Positions 25,317 through 35,004 of a DNA stretch of 64,000 nt are shown here, in pieces. The notes beneath the pieces were generated by a model. The model made no database searches, was not told the origin of the DNA, and saw only the letters and a program-made list of their open reading frames with translations. The position numbers were made by a program, and so were the translations under genes. The DNA comes from Dehalobacter alkaniphilus (GTDB taxonomy: Bacteria > Bacillota > Desulfitobacteriia > Desulfitobacteriales > Syntrophobotulaceae), in contig CP148031.1 in assembly GCA_040500365.1 (NCBI GenBank), positions 1,860,001 through 1,924,000 on the forward strand. The letters run 5' to 3'. Position 1 is the stretch's first letter; each line of letters opens with the position of its first letter.

Positions 25317-27671
25317 CTGATTATTGCTGAAAAACCGGCTCAGGCCCGGGAATATGCTGCAGCCCTGGGGGTAAAAGGCAAAGGACAAGGCTGGCTCGAA
25401 AATGACCAGTATGTGATAACCTGGTGTATCGGTCATCTTCTGGAGCTGGAAAGGCCGGAAGGCTATATGGATCTAGACCGCGTCGGGAAGCGCTGGAGTC
25501 TGAAACGTCTTCCCGTTCTGCCAGCTGTCGGTTCGTTTCGGCGTACAATCAAATCCCAAACGCGCCAACAATTTCAAGTTTTACAAAAATGGCTGAAATC
25601 TTCTGAAATCAAACAGGTTATTTGCGGAACAGACGCCGACAGGGAAGGGCAGCTTCTCTTTCAGGAAGTCTGGGATTTAGTGGGATGTACAAAACCGCTC
25701 TCCCGGCTCTGGATTTCTTCGCTGACGCGAGAGGCTATCCTGGAAGGAATGAATCAGTTAAGGCCGGGTCAGGCCGTGGAAGGTCTGTCTGCTGCAGGTA
25801 ACGGCAGAGCCTTTGCGGACTGGGACTTTGGGATGAATCTGACCGAAGGCTTCACCTCTTTGTTTGGCAGCTTCGATACAGTCAGCAAAAAGCCGAATGT
25901 GATTTCCATCGGCAGGGTACAGACACCGACACTGGCGCTGATCGTTCACAGAGAGTGGGAAATTGAGCAATTTGTTGCTGAAGCCTATTTTGAAATCAGT
26001 GCAGCCTTCTCTGCGGAGCAGGGACAATACACCGGACGCTGGTTTGATCCCGTTCAGGAGAATAGCCGCCTGACCGACAGGGAAGCTGCCGAACACATTG
26101 CTGCGAGAACACAGGGGCAGCCAGGGAAAATCATTCGGGCTGAACAAAAAAAGGTTTCCGAAGCTCCGCCCTTGCTTTTCGATTTGACAAGCCTGACTGT
26201 CACAGCTTCCAGACGATTCGGATTTAGTGCCGAAAAGGTCCTGGAACTAGCCCAGTCTCTTTATGATAAAAAGGCCATCACCTACCCGCGTACGGATTGT
26301 GCTTATTTGCCCGCGGATATGATTCCAAAGCTGCCAGCCCACCTGAAAGCCCTGCGTCAGGAGCCTTATCAGGAAAATGTAGATGAAGCAATGACCTATA
26401 GTGTGCCTCAAAACAAACGGGTCATCAACACGATTACGGCTCACCATGCGATCATTCCAACGACAGAAACTGTTCATTTGAATAAGCTGCCCGAAGCCGA
26501 ACGTCAACTTTTTGACCTGATCGCACGGCGTTTTCTGGCTGTCTGGTTTCCTCCTGCCTGGTATCAGCAGACGGAAATCGTTACGGAAGCGGCCCAGGAA
26601 CATTTTCGCTCCAAAGGCAGGATTCTGCTCAGCTCAGGCTGGAAAATGGTCTACGATTTCGAAGACGCTCAGGATACTCAGGCTGAAAGCAGCGGAACAA
26701 CAGGAAAGACTAGGAGAAAAAATAAGAATCGCGAGAACCAGCAAGAAGAAAACACAGAACTTCCAGCGGTCAGTCAGGGTGACTCTGTTCAGACGACCGA
26801 AGTCCGGATCGACGAAAAGAGTACCAAACCCCCGAAACGTTTTACCCAGGGAGACCTGCTTAAAGCGATGGAGAGTGCGGGCAAACAAATTGAAGACGAT
26901 GTTCTGCGCCAGCAGCTGAAAGGGAAGGGCCTCGGGACAGTGGCTACCCGGCCTGCGATCATTGAAAATCTGCTTCAGCGTGGCTATATCAGACAGGAGC
27001 AAAAAACGCTGCGGCCGACAGAAAAGGGAAGCCAGCTGATTTCTTTAATTCAAAACAGGCTTCCGCATGCCGCCCTGCTGATCAGCGCGGAAATGACCGG
27101 TCAGCTGGAATATGACCTGGCGCAGGTTGAAAAAGGCGAACTGGCGCTGGAAAAATACATGTCGGAGGTCGAGGAAGCGGTGATACGAATCATCAATGAA
27201 CTTCGGGCCTATGAACAAAAATATGGCAAAACGCCGTTGGCCCAGGCTCCAGCCAGGTCTGCCAGATCTGCCGAATCTGGGAAATCTTCCAAGAAAGTTG
27301 ATACATCTTCGGAAGATCAATCAGACAAGTCGGTTAAAAAAACAAAGGGTGCCAAAGAAGAAAATGGTTCTTCGGCAGCCCGGGAAAGCGGACCTGAAAA
27401 ACTGGGTCCCTGTCCGCGGTGCGGGGAAGGTGTCATTGAAGGCAATAAAGGTTACGGCTGCTCCAACTGGAAAAGCGGCTGTGGATTTGTGGTCTGGAAA
27501 ACACCGGTTTGCGGTAAAACACTTAGCCAGGCCCAGATGAAAAGCCTGCTGAAGAAAGGTAAAACCCCCTTGATCAAAGGATTCAAATCCAAAAGCGGGA
27601 AATCTTTCAACGCCTGTCTGGTCTGGGAAGATGCTGCCAATGGAAAACTTAAATTTGAGTTTGATTATTAA
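25305..27671 (+). CDS. topB: DNA topoisomerase III (first copy)
   Basis: A type IA topoisomerase, 788 residues. The Toprim domain begins ILIIAEKPAQAREYA, with the acidic metal site in CGTDADREGQ (about 105-115). The catalytic tyrosine is Tyr327 in YPRTDCAY. A charged, Lys/Glu/Gln-rich insert lies at about 455-500. The C-terminus (about 640-788) has a KS-rich linker, then one zinc ribbon with CPRCGEGV and CSNWKSGC, and a type III C-terminal repeat. It relaxes and decatenates DNA. A second full-length topoisomerase III follows directly, separated by its own terminator and promoter; the two differ clearly, so this is old paralogy or acquisition rather than a recent duplication. Confidence 0.92.
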   Translation: MERILIIAEKPAQAREYAAALGVKGKGQGWLENDQYVITWCIGHLLELERPEGYMDLDRVGKRWSLKRLPVLPAVGSFRRTIKSQTRQQFQVLQKWLKSSEIKQVICGTDADREGQLLFQEVWDLVGCTKPLSRLWISSLTREAILEGMNQLRPGQAVEGLSAAGNGRAFADWDFGMNLTEGFTSLFGSFDTVSKKPNVISIGRVQTPTLALIVHREWEIEQFVAEAYFEISAAFSAEQGQYTGRWFDPVQENSRLTDREAAEHIAARTQGQPGKIIRAEQKKVSEAPPLLFDLTSLTVTASRRFGFSAEKVLELAQSLYDKKAITYPRTDCAYLPADMIPKLPAHLKALRQEPYQENVDEAMTYSVPQNKRVINTITAHHAIIPTTETVHLNKLPEAERQLFDLIARRFLAVWFPPAWYQQTEIVTEAAQEHFRSKGRILLSSGWKMVYDFEDAQDTQAESSGTTGKTRRKNKNRENQQEENTELPAVSQGDSVQTTEVRIDEKSTKPPKRFTQGDLLKAMESAGKQIEDDVLRQQLKGKGLGTVATRPAIIENLLQRGYIRQEQKTLRPTEKGSQLISLIQNRLPHAALLISAEMTGQLEYDLAQVEKGELALEKYMSEVEEAVIRIINELRAYEQKYGKTPLAQAPARSARSAESGKSSKKVDTSSEDQSDKSVKKTKGAKEENGSSAARESGPEKLGPCPRCGEGVIEGNKGYGCSNWKSGCGFVVWKTPVCGKTLSQAQMKSLLKKGKTPLIKGFKSKSGKSFNACLVWEDAANGKLKFEFDY

Positions 27672-27695
27672 ATTGATATCATTAAATTCTTTCAA

Positions 27696-27725
27696 GGAAC
27701 GGCCACCAACAGGCCGTTTCTTTAT
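27696..27725 (+). terminator. Intrinsic terminator between the two topoisomerase genes
   Basis: GAACGGCC and GGCCGTTTC form an 8-9 bp GC-rich stem with loop ACCAACA, followed by TTTAT. Confidence 0.75.
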
Positions 27726-27746
27726 AAAAAACTCCTTACAAATTTA

Positions 27747-27755
27747 TGCTATAAT
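27747..27755 (+). promoter_or_regulatory. Extended -10 promoter for the second topoisomerase III gene
   Basis: TGCTATAAT is a perfect consensus extended -10, 34 bases before the start codon. No good -35 is visible, as is usual for extended -10 promoters. Confidence 0.55.
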
Positions 27756-27788
27756 GGTACATACGATATCTAAATCGGAGGAATATGA

Positions 27789-29855
27789 ATGAAATCGTTG
27801 ATCCTGGCTGAAAAGCCGAGTGTGGCCCGGGAAATTGCCCGGGTTCTTAAATGCAATATCAAAAACAAGGGTTTTATCGAAGGACCACAATACGTCGTTA
27901 CTTGGGCTTTGGGACACCTGGTCACTTTAGCTGAACCGGAGGATTATGACCAGAAATATAAAGAATGGCGAATGGAAGATCTGCCAATGCTTCCGGAACA
28001 GCTAAAGCTCAAGGTGATCCGCCAGACTTCCCAGCAATATCAGACGGTAAACAAACTGATGAAACGAAACGATATCAACGAACTGATTATAGCCACCGAT
28101 GCCGGACGAGAGGGCGAACTGGTCGCGCGTTGGATCATGAGACTGAGCAACTGGAAGAAACCTTTCAAACGTCTCTGGATTTCTTCCCAGACCGATGCCG
28201 CCATCCTGGAAGGCTTCGCGAGATTAAAGCCCGGACCCGAATATAATGATCTTTACGATGCCGCTGTTTGCAGAGCCGAAGCGGATTGGCTGATCGGCCT
28301 GAATGTGACCAGGGCTTTAACCTGTAAGTATAATGCCCAGCTGAATTCCGGAAGAGTGCAGACCCCGACGCTTGCCATGATCGTTCAGCGGGAGGACGAG
28401 ATCAGAAAGTTTGTTCCGGTTGATTACTGGACAATCCGAGCGGACTTCGGCGACTTTTTTGCTGACTGGCGTGGCAAAGACGGTAGCCGGATTTATGATT
28501 ACCAGCAGGTTGAAGCCCTGCTGGGTAAGCTGGAAAAGCAATCTGCAAGAATTATGCAGGTCAAGCGCGAGAGCAAAAGCGAACCAGCCCCACTGGCTTA
28601 TGACCTTACTGAACTGCAGCGTGATGCGAATCGCAAACTTAGCTTTTCTGCCCAGAAAACTTCCAGTACGCTGCAGAATTTATACGAACGGCATAAACTG
28701 GTTACCTACCCGCGTACAGATTCGCGCTATCTCTCCGCCGATATTGTACCGACTCTGCCGTCCAGGCTCAAAGGGCTTGCCGCAGGGCCTTATGCCGAAA
28801 CGGCCAAAAAACTGTTGGCACAGCCTTACAAGCCGACGAAACGACTGGTGGACGACAGTAAAGTAACGGATCATCATGCGATCATTCCGACTGAGCAGCC
28901 TTTGAAGCTCGGGGATCTGACCCATGATGAAAAATCTTTGTATGACCTGATCGTACGGCGTTTTCTGGCCGTCCTCTCTCCGCCGTACCGCTATGACCAA
29001 CTGACGGTCATCGCCGGTATTAATGGCGAAATGTTTTATGCAGCGGGAAAAGTAATGAAAGACCAGGGCTGGCGCTCTATCACTTCCCACCAGACGGAAC
29101 CGGAAGAAAGCAGGGAGGACGCTTTGCCTGAACAAACGCTCGGGAAACTGGAGCAGAGCGAGGAACGGATGCTAAAAAGCCTGAAGCCCCAAAAGGGGAA
29201 GACGAAACCACCGGCACGCTATACGGAAGCCACCCTACTCACGGCAATGGAAAATCCGGGGAAATTCATTGAAGATGAGGAGCTCCGGGAAACGATGAAG
29301 GGGAGCGGTCTCGGTACTCCGGCTACAAGAGCGGAAATTATTGAAAAACTGCTGCATACCAGTTATATTGAACGCAGCGGGAAAGAATTGGTGCCTACAT
29401 CCAAAGGCCGTCAGCTGATCAGCCTTGTGGCTCCTGAGCTTCGGAGTCCTGAGCTGACTGCCCAGTGGGAACAAGCTTTAACAGACATTGCTAAAGGGAA
29501 CGGAAGCAAGACCGAGTTCATTAAAGGGATCCGGACCAAAGCCAGTGAACTGGTTCACAGTGTTGCCTCGGACAGCGCCACATACCATGCTGACAATATG
29601 ACGAAAACCAGGTGTCCGGTCTGCAAAAAATACATGCTGCTGGTCAACGGTAAACGCGGCAAAATGCTGGTTTGTCAGGACCGGGCCTGCGGCCACCGTC
29701 AGCCGGAAAAAGAACGGGACACCGGCTTTACCAGTTCCAAGCGAGCAAGCCAGGTCAACCAAAAACTGATTGCCCAATACAGTGACCAGCAAAATATTGG
29801 CAGCAATCTTGGTGATTTGCTTAAAGAGGCTCTGAATAAACAGAACAAAGATTAA
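27789..29855 (+). CDS. topB: DNA topoisomerase III (second copy)
   Basis: A type IA topoisomerase, 688 residues. The Toprim domain begins SLILAEKPSVAREIA, with the metal site ATDAGREGE; note Gly where the first copy has Asp-Arg spacing ATDADREG. The catalytic Tyr307 is in YPRTDSRY. A single C-terminal zinc ribbon (CPVCKKY, then CQDRACGHRQ) is followed by a polar tail. It is shorter than the first copy and has a simpler C-terminus. GGAGG precedes the ATG. The NYN-domain gene starts 26-32 bases after its stop, so the two may share a transcript. Confidence 0.92.
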   Translation: MKSLILAEKPSVAREIARVLKCNIKNKGFIEGPQYVVTWALGHLVTLAEPEDYDQKYKEWRMEDLPMLPEQLKLKVIRQTSQQYQTVNKLMKRNDINELIIATDAGREGELVARWIMRLSNWKKPFKRLWISSQTDAAILEGFARLKPGPEYNDLYDAAVCRAEADWLIGLNVTRALTCKYNAQLNSGRVQTPTLAMIVQREDEIRKFVPVDYWTIRADFGDFFADWRGKDGSRIYDYQQVEALLGKLEKQSARIMQVKRESKSEPAPLAYDLTELQRDANRKLSFSAQKTSSTLQNLYERHKLVTYPRTDSRYLSADIVPTLPSRLKGLAAGPYAETAKKLLAQPYKPTKRLVDDSKVTDHHAIIPTEQPLKLGDLTHDEKSLYDLIVRRFLAVLSPPYRYDQLTVIAGINGEMFYAAGKVMKDQGWRSITSHQTEPEESREDALPEQTLGKLEQSEERMLKSLKPQKGKTKPPARYTEATLLTAMENPGKFIEDEELRETMKGSGLGTPATRAEIIEKLLHTSYIERSGKELVPTSKGRQLISLVAPELRSPELTAQWEQALTDIAKGNGSKTEFIKGIRTKASELVHSVASDSATYHADNMTKTRCPVCKKYMLLVNGKRGKMLVCQDRACGHRQPEKERDTGFTSSKRASQVNQKLIAQYSDQQNIGSNLGDLLKEALNKQNKD

Positions 29856-29880
29856 TAAATAAAAAGGAAAGGATAGGAGA

Positions 29881-30747
29881 ATGCATATGGAAAATGATAA
29901 AAAGATTGCCGTGCTAATTGACGCAGACAATGTCTCAGAAAAATATATCAAATACATCTTCGATGAAATTGCGAATCACGGCACTCCAACCTATAAACGG
30001 ATCTACGGAGACTGGACAAAACCGAACCTCGCCTCCTGGAAAACAGTGCTTCTGAATTATTCGATTACACCGATACAGCAATACGGCTACACAACTGGGA
30101 AAAATGCTACAGATGCAGCGTTGATCATTGATGCGATGGATATTCTATATTCCAAAAGCATTGACGGCTTTTGCATCGTCTCCAGCGACAGCGATTTTAC
30201 CAGACTGGCCTCCAGGCTCAGGGAAGCCGGCATGTATGTGATGGGTATGGGTGAGAAGAAGACGCCGCAGCCGTTTATCGCTGCCTGTGAAAAGTTTAAA
30301 TACCTTGAAGTCCTGAGCGCCATCCCGGCAAATCCCTATGAGACAAACGAACAGGTTAAAACGCGGGTGCAGGGGACACCTCAGGAAGGAATGGCCAGCA
30401 TTGATGAACTTATTGAAGCAATCAAAATTATTGTCACTGAAAGTTCCGATGAAGATGGCTGGGCATTTTTAGGTGAAGTCGGCATCAAGCTGAATAAGCG
30501 CTATCCTGATTTTGATACCAGAAACTACGGCCACGTTAAGCTGACACCGCTGATTGCTTCCTTAAAACAATTTGAGATTCAATCCCGCAGAACCAGCAAT
30601 CCCAACATCAGCCATAAATATATCCGTAACAAGGCTGAGGCTGAAACAGGCAATAAAAAAACACGAACGCCCGAAGCAATCGTGTCTCCTGAAGAGTATC
30701 GCGTCAAACCGAATGTCCGCTCCCGCATGAAGTCCATCAAACGTTAA
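29881..30747 (+). CDS. NYN domain plus OST-HTH (LOTUS) domain protein
   Basis: The N-terminal half (to about 150) is a PIN-like NYN nuclease domain with the acidic signature: VLIDADN, then KNATDAALIIDAMD and SSDSDF. The C-terminal part (about 180-260: SIDELIEAIKIIV, GWAFLGEVGIKLNKRYPDF) is an OST-HTH/LOTUS RNA-binding domain. The family (LabA-like) is predicted to cut or bind RNA. Two starts are possible; the ATG at 29887 has GGAG at better spacing than the ATG at 29881. It ends with a 4-bp convergent overlap with the GGDEF gene. Proximity to topoisomerase III may be functional or fortuitous. Confidence 0.85.
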   Translation: MHMENDKKIAVLIDADNVSEKYIKYIFDEIANHGTPTYKRIYGDWTKPNLASWKTVLLNYSITPIQQYGYTTGKNATDAALIIDAMDILYSKSIDGFCIVSSDSDFTRLASRLREAGMYVMGMGEKKTPQPFIAACEKFKYLEVLSAIPANPYETNEQVKTRVQGTPQEGMASIDELIEAIKIIVTESSDEDGWAFLGEVGIKLNKRYPDFDTRNYGHVKLTPLIASLKQFEIQSRRTSNPNISHKYIRNKAEAETGNKKTRTPEAIVSPEEYRVKPNVRSRMKSIKR

Positions 30748-32294
30748 CCTGAATATTTTTTCTCCCTATACATGCGGAGATCAGCTGTTTTCAAAAGTTC
30801 GTCAGGGGTCATTCCATCCTCCGGACATATACTAATCCCAAACGACATTCCAACTCGGCAAATCTTATTGTTTATCACGATGGGTTTGACAAGTTTTTCC
30901 TGCATTCTCTGCATAATTCCGTCAAGCTCTGTCTTATTCTGCAATCTGGAAAACAATAGAACAAATTCGTCGCCGCCCAGACGCGCTATCACATCCTGCC
31001 GTCTGACCACCCCGGCCAGGAGCGACGAAACCTTCATCAGCATTTGGTCACCGATGTCGTGGCCAAAGGTATCGTTAATGACCTTAAACCCATCTAAATC
31101 GATAAATACCAGCGCAAATTGCTGATCATGCTTATGGTATTTCTCAATGGCCTTCTCCAATTTATTGTAGAACATCCTGCGGTTCGGAAGATTGGTCAGC
31201 TTGTCGTAATTGGCCATCTTTTCCAGTTCTTTGGACATAGCTTTGTATCCTGTAATATCATGAAGATTGCCAACAACGCCGACAATTCCGTCAAGCTCGG
31301 TTTCGGCCACAGAAAATGATGCGATAATGCTGATAACTTTACCCGTCGAATCAACCATATCAAACTCAATATTGCGCAAAAACTTGTTTTTGAACAAAAA
31401 ATCTGTTCTTTGCAGGTTATACTTTTGGGCTTTAAAAAAATCTGAGAATCTCCGTCCGAGCATTTCACTGGCATCATATTTCAGCAGGTCAAATGTCGCC
31501 TGGTTGCATTTACGGATAATTCCTTTATTATCAAGCAGAACGATCGGATCCATCACTGTCTCCAAAATAATGTCCGGCGTCACCGCTATATTCACATCCA
31601 TCAGTTTATACCTTCTGATCATATAGATGCCGCCAAATCCCCAGAAGATCGAGAAAAAATGAAATAAAGGCGGAATAAACGGAGTGATCAAAGGGAGGAT
31701 AAAATCAGTGCCGATCCCGATCAGCATCATAACGCCCGCCAGAATCGAAATACTTTTGGCTTGTTTAATGAACCTCGGTCTTTGGCTGTTTTTGCCCCAT
31801 CTTAAGGTGAAAAAAAGTGCAACTCCGATGTAAACGACAAGCATAAGCCAATACAGCCAGAACCAGACGGAGCCCGTATTGAGCTCATAGGTCCAGCCCA
31901 GGCCACTTGTACTCTGGACAAAGACTTTCGCCACCAGCGATTCATTTGTCAACAGTGTTTTTAACAGTAAAATTGTCGGCAGGCCATACAAGGGGATATA
32001 CCAGTGGATACCATGAATATTTTTTGTTTTTTCCGATAGAACCAGAAAAAAGTGAGTGGCCAGCGGACAGAACATCACCCAACCAATAGCCGCGATCCGA
32101 TGCCAGAATAAAGCAATCTCGGGACTTGGGGCTAGATAAAGGAATGAATAAATGAACGACCAGTATGCAAAACAGAAATTCAGAGAGGCTGATAATCTGT
32201 TTAAAGTTTCCTTATGATTCAATTTTAAAATATAGAAACCAAATAAGACAAAAGTGTACGCGACAATCATCGATATATAAGACATGGCCAACAT
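30744..32294 (-). CDS. Membrane diguanylate cyclase with 7TM, PAS and GGDEF domains
   Basis: The first 230 residues hold seven or so hydrophobic segments of the histidine-kinase-type N-terminal 7TM sensor. A PAS domain (about 235-345) and a GGDEF domain (about 350-510) follow. The active-site loop is intact (ARLGGDEFVLLF), and the RRQD I-site lies five residues before it. It should make cyclic di-GMP from two GTP in response to a membrane or small-molecule signal and be inhibited by its product. I place the start at the ATG at 32294, where AGGTGA is well spaced; a GTG at 32315 is also open. No EAL partner is intact nearby; only the HDOD/EAL remnant at 20 kb is. Confidence 0.9.
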   Translation of the reverse strand: MLAMSYISMIVAYTFVLFGFYILKLNHKETLNRLSASLNFCFAYWSFIYSFLYLAPSPEIALFWHRIAAIGWVMFCPLATHFFLVLSEKTKNIHGIHWYIPLYGLPTILLLKTLLTNESLVAKVFVQSTSGLGWTYELNTGSVWFWLYWLMLVVYIGVALFFTLRWGKNSQRPRFIKQAKSISILAGVMMLIGIGTDFILPLITPFIPPLFHFFSIFWGFGGIYMIRRYKLMDVNIAVTPDIILETVMDPIVLLDNKGIIRKCNQATFDLLKYDASEMLGRRFSDFFKAQKYNLQRTDFLFKNKFLRNIEFDMVDSTGKVISIIASFSVAETELDGIVGVVGNLHDITGYKAMSKELEKMANYDKLTNLPNRRMFYNKLEKAIEKYHKHDQQFALVFIDLDGFKVINDTFGHDIGDQMLMKVSSLLAGVVRRQDVIARLGGDEFVLLFSRLQNKTELDGIMQRMQEKLVKPIVINNKICRVGMSFGISICPEDGMTPDELLKTADLRMYREKKYSG

Positions 32295-32400
32295 AAATTT
32301 CACCTGCGCTCTCACATGGATGCAAAAATTCGACTAATTCCAGGATATTTCAACATTATACTGCTGTCAAGTAGATTTTAATTTTCCTGAATATATTAAA

Positions 32401-32432
32401 AACACGATTGTCTGAATGCAATCGTGTTTTTT
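32401..32432. terminator. Bidirectional terminator after motB
   Basis: AACACGATTG (32401-32410) pairs with CAATCGTGTT (32419-32428). There is a T-run on the plus strand and an A-run before the left arm, so it can end transcripts from either side. Confidence 0.8.
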
Positions 32433-32463
32433 AATATATTCATGTTTTCTTAGACCAAGTTTC

Positions 32464-33192
32464 TTATTCTGCAACAGGGTACTTACGAAGAAGGAAGATC
32501 TCGACGCGCCTGTTTTCTGCCCGGCCTTCCTCAATCGTATTATCGGAAATAGGGGAGTACTGCCCGTAGCCCTGGACTGAAAATCTTTCAGGATTCATTC
32601 CGCCCTGATCAACCAGGAAATTCATGACGTTGATCGCGCGAATCACGCTTAATTCCCAGTTGGAATGAAACTTCTCAGTATGGATGGGCCGGTCGTCCGT
32701 ATGGCCTACGACTTTTATATCGTTGTCCATACCATTTAGCATTTTCCCGATCTGCAGAAGGAGAGGGGAGAACGCATCGAGGATTTCCGCGTCACCCGAT
32801 GCAAACAACATCACATCCTGAATAACGATCTGCAAACCTTCCTTATCCAGATTTACTTTGACGTTATTATAATAGCCGCTTTCATAGATTTCCTTTTCGA
32901 GTTGTTTCTTTATATCCGCCATCTTATCCTGTTCAAGAGCAGAAGCAGAATCATTTTCAGAACTGGATGGTTCAAGTTCTACCACTTGGTCGCTTTCCTT
33001 TTCTAAAAAGCTGGCTCCGCCTGCGAAAATTTCTTTGAAAGACTCACTCAACTGCTGCAGTTTTACTTTATCAACTTGACTAATGGCAAACATAACGATA
33101 AAAAGCGCAAGCAGAAGCGTCAGCAGGTCGGAATAAGGCAGCAGCCAGGATTCATCAACATGTTCTTCATGGTGTTGCTTTTTCTTGGACAT
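32464..33192 (-). CDS. motB: Flagellar motor stator protein MotB
   Basis: The 242-residue protein has one N-terminal membrane helix with the proton-carrying Asp in PYSDLLTLLLALFIVMFA. A linker follows, then an OmpA/MotB peptidoglycan-binding domain (VVGHTDDRPI, NWELSVIRAINVMNFL, GQYSPISDN, RAENRRVEIFL). It anchors the stator to the wall and carries the ion channel with MotA. It starts 2 bases after the motA stop. Confidence 0.95.
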   Translation of the reverse strand: MSKKKQHHEEHVDESWLLPYSDLLTLLLALFIVMFAISQVDKVKLQQLSESFKEIFAGGASFLEKESDQVVELEPSSSENDSASALEQDKMADIKKQLEKEIYESGYYNNVKVNLDKEGLQIVIQDVMLFASGDAEILDAFSPLLLQIGKMLNGMDNDIKVVGHTDDRPIHTEKFHSNWELSVIRAINVMNFLVDQGGMNPERFSVQGYGQYSPISDNTIEEGRAENRRVEIFLLRKYPVAE

Positions 33193-33194
33193 TC

Positions 33195-33995
33195 TTATTC
33201 ACCGCTGCCTTGTTTATTTTTTTCTTTTTCCTCTAGGATTTTTCTCTCTTTCGGATCGAGCATGCCAGTCAATCTTACTTTAATACTGCTGGGGTTCTCT
33301 CCGGCCTGAAGGGCCAGAACTCCTTCAACGATAATGCGCATATTCTTAGTTTCGGCAGCTGATTTTCTTTTTAAGCGGGAAGCGATCGGGTGGCAGACAA
33401 CATAGCCGAGAAAAATACCAAACAATGTCGCAACGAATGCGGCGGCTATCATATGACCAAGTTTTTCCGTATCATTTAAATTGCCGAGCGCTCCGATTAG
33501 GCCTACGACTGCGCCTAATACTCCCAACGTCGGAGCATAGCTGCCTGCCGCGGAAAATATCGAGGCATTGGCACGGTGACGATCCTCCATATTATCAATT
33601 TCCATTTCCATGATCTCTTGAATATAGTCATGCTCCAATCCGTCAACTACCAGGCTTAGCCCTTTTTGCAAATAGCGGTCTTCAATTTCCATAATCGTCT
33701 GTTCGAGGGATAATAAACCGTCTTTACGGGCTGTCATCGCCATATCGGTGATAAGTTCAATCAACGACACCGCATCATACGGTTGTTTTTCTCGAAAAAG
33801 GGCAGCTAATACTTTTGGAATGTTCAAGAATTCTTTTTTTGGAAATGAGTTCATCACGGCTGCAGTTGTCCCGATCAGAATAATAATGGCCGCAGCTGGA
33901 TTCAATAGCACAGCTACATTGGCTCCTTTGACAATCATGCCTACGACTACGGCAAGAGCACCTACAACGATTCCAATAATTAAAAAAATGTCCAT
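33195..33995 (-). CDS. motA: Flagellar motor stator protein MotA
   Basis: Four membrane segments and a cytoplasmic loop of the MotA/TolQ/ExbB fold, 266 residues. The ATG at 33995 is chosen because AAAGGGTGT precedes it and the family begins MDIFLIIG-like; the TTG at 34013 would run into that site. It makes the ion-conducting stator with MotB. No sigma-D type promoter was recognised upstream; the 5' region (34000-34300) is AT-rich. Confidence 0.95.
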   Translation of the reverse strand: MDIFLIIGIVVGALAVVVGMIVKGANVAVLLNPAAAIIILIGTTAAVMNSFPKKEFLNIPKVLAALFREKQPYDAVSLIELITDMAMTARKDGLLSLEQTIMEIEDRYLQKGLSLVVDGLEHDYIQEIMEMEIDNMEDRHRANASIFSAAGSYAPTLGVLGAVVGLIGALGNLNDTEKLGHMIAAAFVATLFGIFLGYVVCHPIASRLKRKSAAETKNMRIIVEGVLALQAGENPSSIKVRLTGMLDPKERKILEEKEKNKQGSGE

Positions 33996-34311
33996 TCTTA
34001 CACCCTTTATCAAATTTTTATCTACAAATAATCTGCGAAGGATAAAAATATTGTAACATTATGCGGATTCTTTAACCAGATAATTAATTAAAATTTTTAA
34101 TAAACCCGTCATCAGATCACCACAACAAAATGCGTCTAATTAAAAAAATATCCTTAAAAATATGATAGCAAAACTATTTTTCTATTAAAAAGAATATATT
34201 ATGGAGAGAATATATATAAGAATATATGAACGGTGAATGAAGAAATTTATGTATTTCGCGAAAGGGGATTGAGGTATCCAGGAAATAAACATATGGAAAG
34301 GGGTGGGCATC

Positions 34312-34800
34312 ATGTTTATGAGAAGAGGTTTTATTCGTAGCTTATCCGTTATCATCCCTCTCGTTATCATTGTATCCGTTTGTGCTCATTCCGTTCAGCA
34401 AGCAGAAGGTAAGTCTGCTGCCGTTCAGGAGATTCCCGTGGGTCAGGGCATCCCGCCGGAAGACCCGCAGGGCACGATCCGGAATCTTTGTGAGGAAAAC
34501 AATTTATCGTATGCGTTGGTTTTAGCAGTTTATCAGGCAGAAGGAATTGATAATATCCCAATTGACACCACCGCAAAGTCAGATATTAAAAAATTGGCAT
34601 ACTACAGGAATTACTGGGCGGCTCAGGGCTATGCCGATGAGTTCGTCTTTGATCTGATGCTGATGTCTAATCACTACGGCCTTGAAGGCTGTCAAAAGCA
34701 GATGGAAGACGGCGGCTCAGCTGATCCAGATAGTTATGTCCAGCGTGTCGCAGATTTCAAATATAATCTTGAGCAAAACCAAGGTGTAAATAACAAATAG
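34312..34800 (+). CDS. Exported hypothetical protein with a lytic-transglycosylase-like helix
   Basis: The ATG at 34312 follows GGAAAGGGG, giving 162 residues; a GTG at 34303 is less well placed. An N-terminal signal sequence (RRGFIRSLSVIIPLVIIVSVCAH) is followed by a soluble domain. The segment LCEENNLSYALVLAVYQAEG recalls the first helix of lytic transglycosylases, including a Glu at the catalytic position, but the GLMQ motif that should follow is absent. It may be a degenerate or very distant lysozyme-fold protein acting outside the membrane. It stands alone and has its own terminator. Confidence 0.65.
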   Translation: MFMRRGFIRSLSVIIPLVIIVSVCAHSVQQAEGKSAAVQEIPVGQGIPPEDPQGTIRNLCEENNLSYALVLAVYQAEGIDNIPIDTTAKSDIKKLAYYRNYWAAQGYADEFVFDLMLMSNHYGLEGCQKQMEDGGSADPDSYVQRVADFKYNLEQNQGVNNK

Positions 34801-34815
34801 CATATATCGAAGATT

Positions 34816-34847
34816 AACGCCGAGTAAAAAATACGAGGCGTTTTTTA
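34816..34847 (+). terminator. Intrinsic terminator
   Basis: AACGCC (34816-34821) pairs with GGCGTT (34837-34842), followed by T residues. It ends the exported-protein transcript. Confidence 0.75.
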
Positions 34848-35004
34848 TATGCTGCCATTTCATATAGGACTATTATGTAATTTCAACAAACAATCTAGCA
34901 GGAAATACCAAAGGTACATAGAATTATATTTAGATGGCTATATTTTCTACATTATCCACAGAAAGGTAATTGATCTTATCATTTTCCAAAACAAAGACTG
35001 GAGG

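Noticed and set aside
34849..35004. N-terminal extension of AgrB to the ATG at 34849
   Set aside because: The extra 52 residues have no AgrB similarity, the ATG overlaps the preceding terminator tail, and a strong GGAGG lies before the internal starts.
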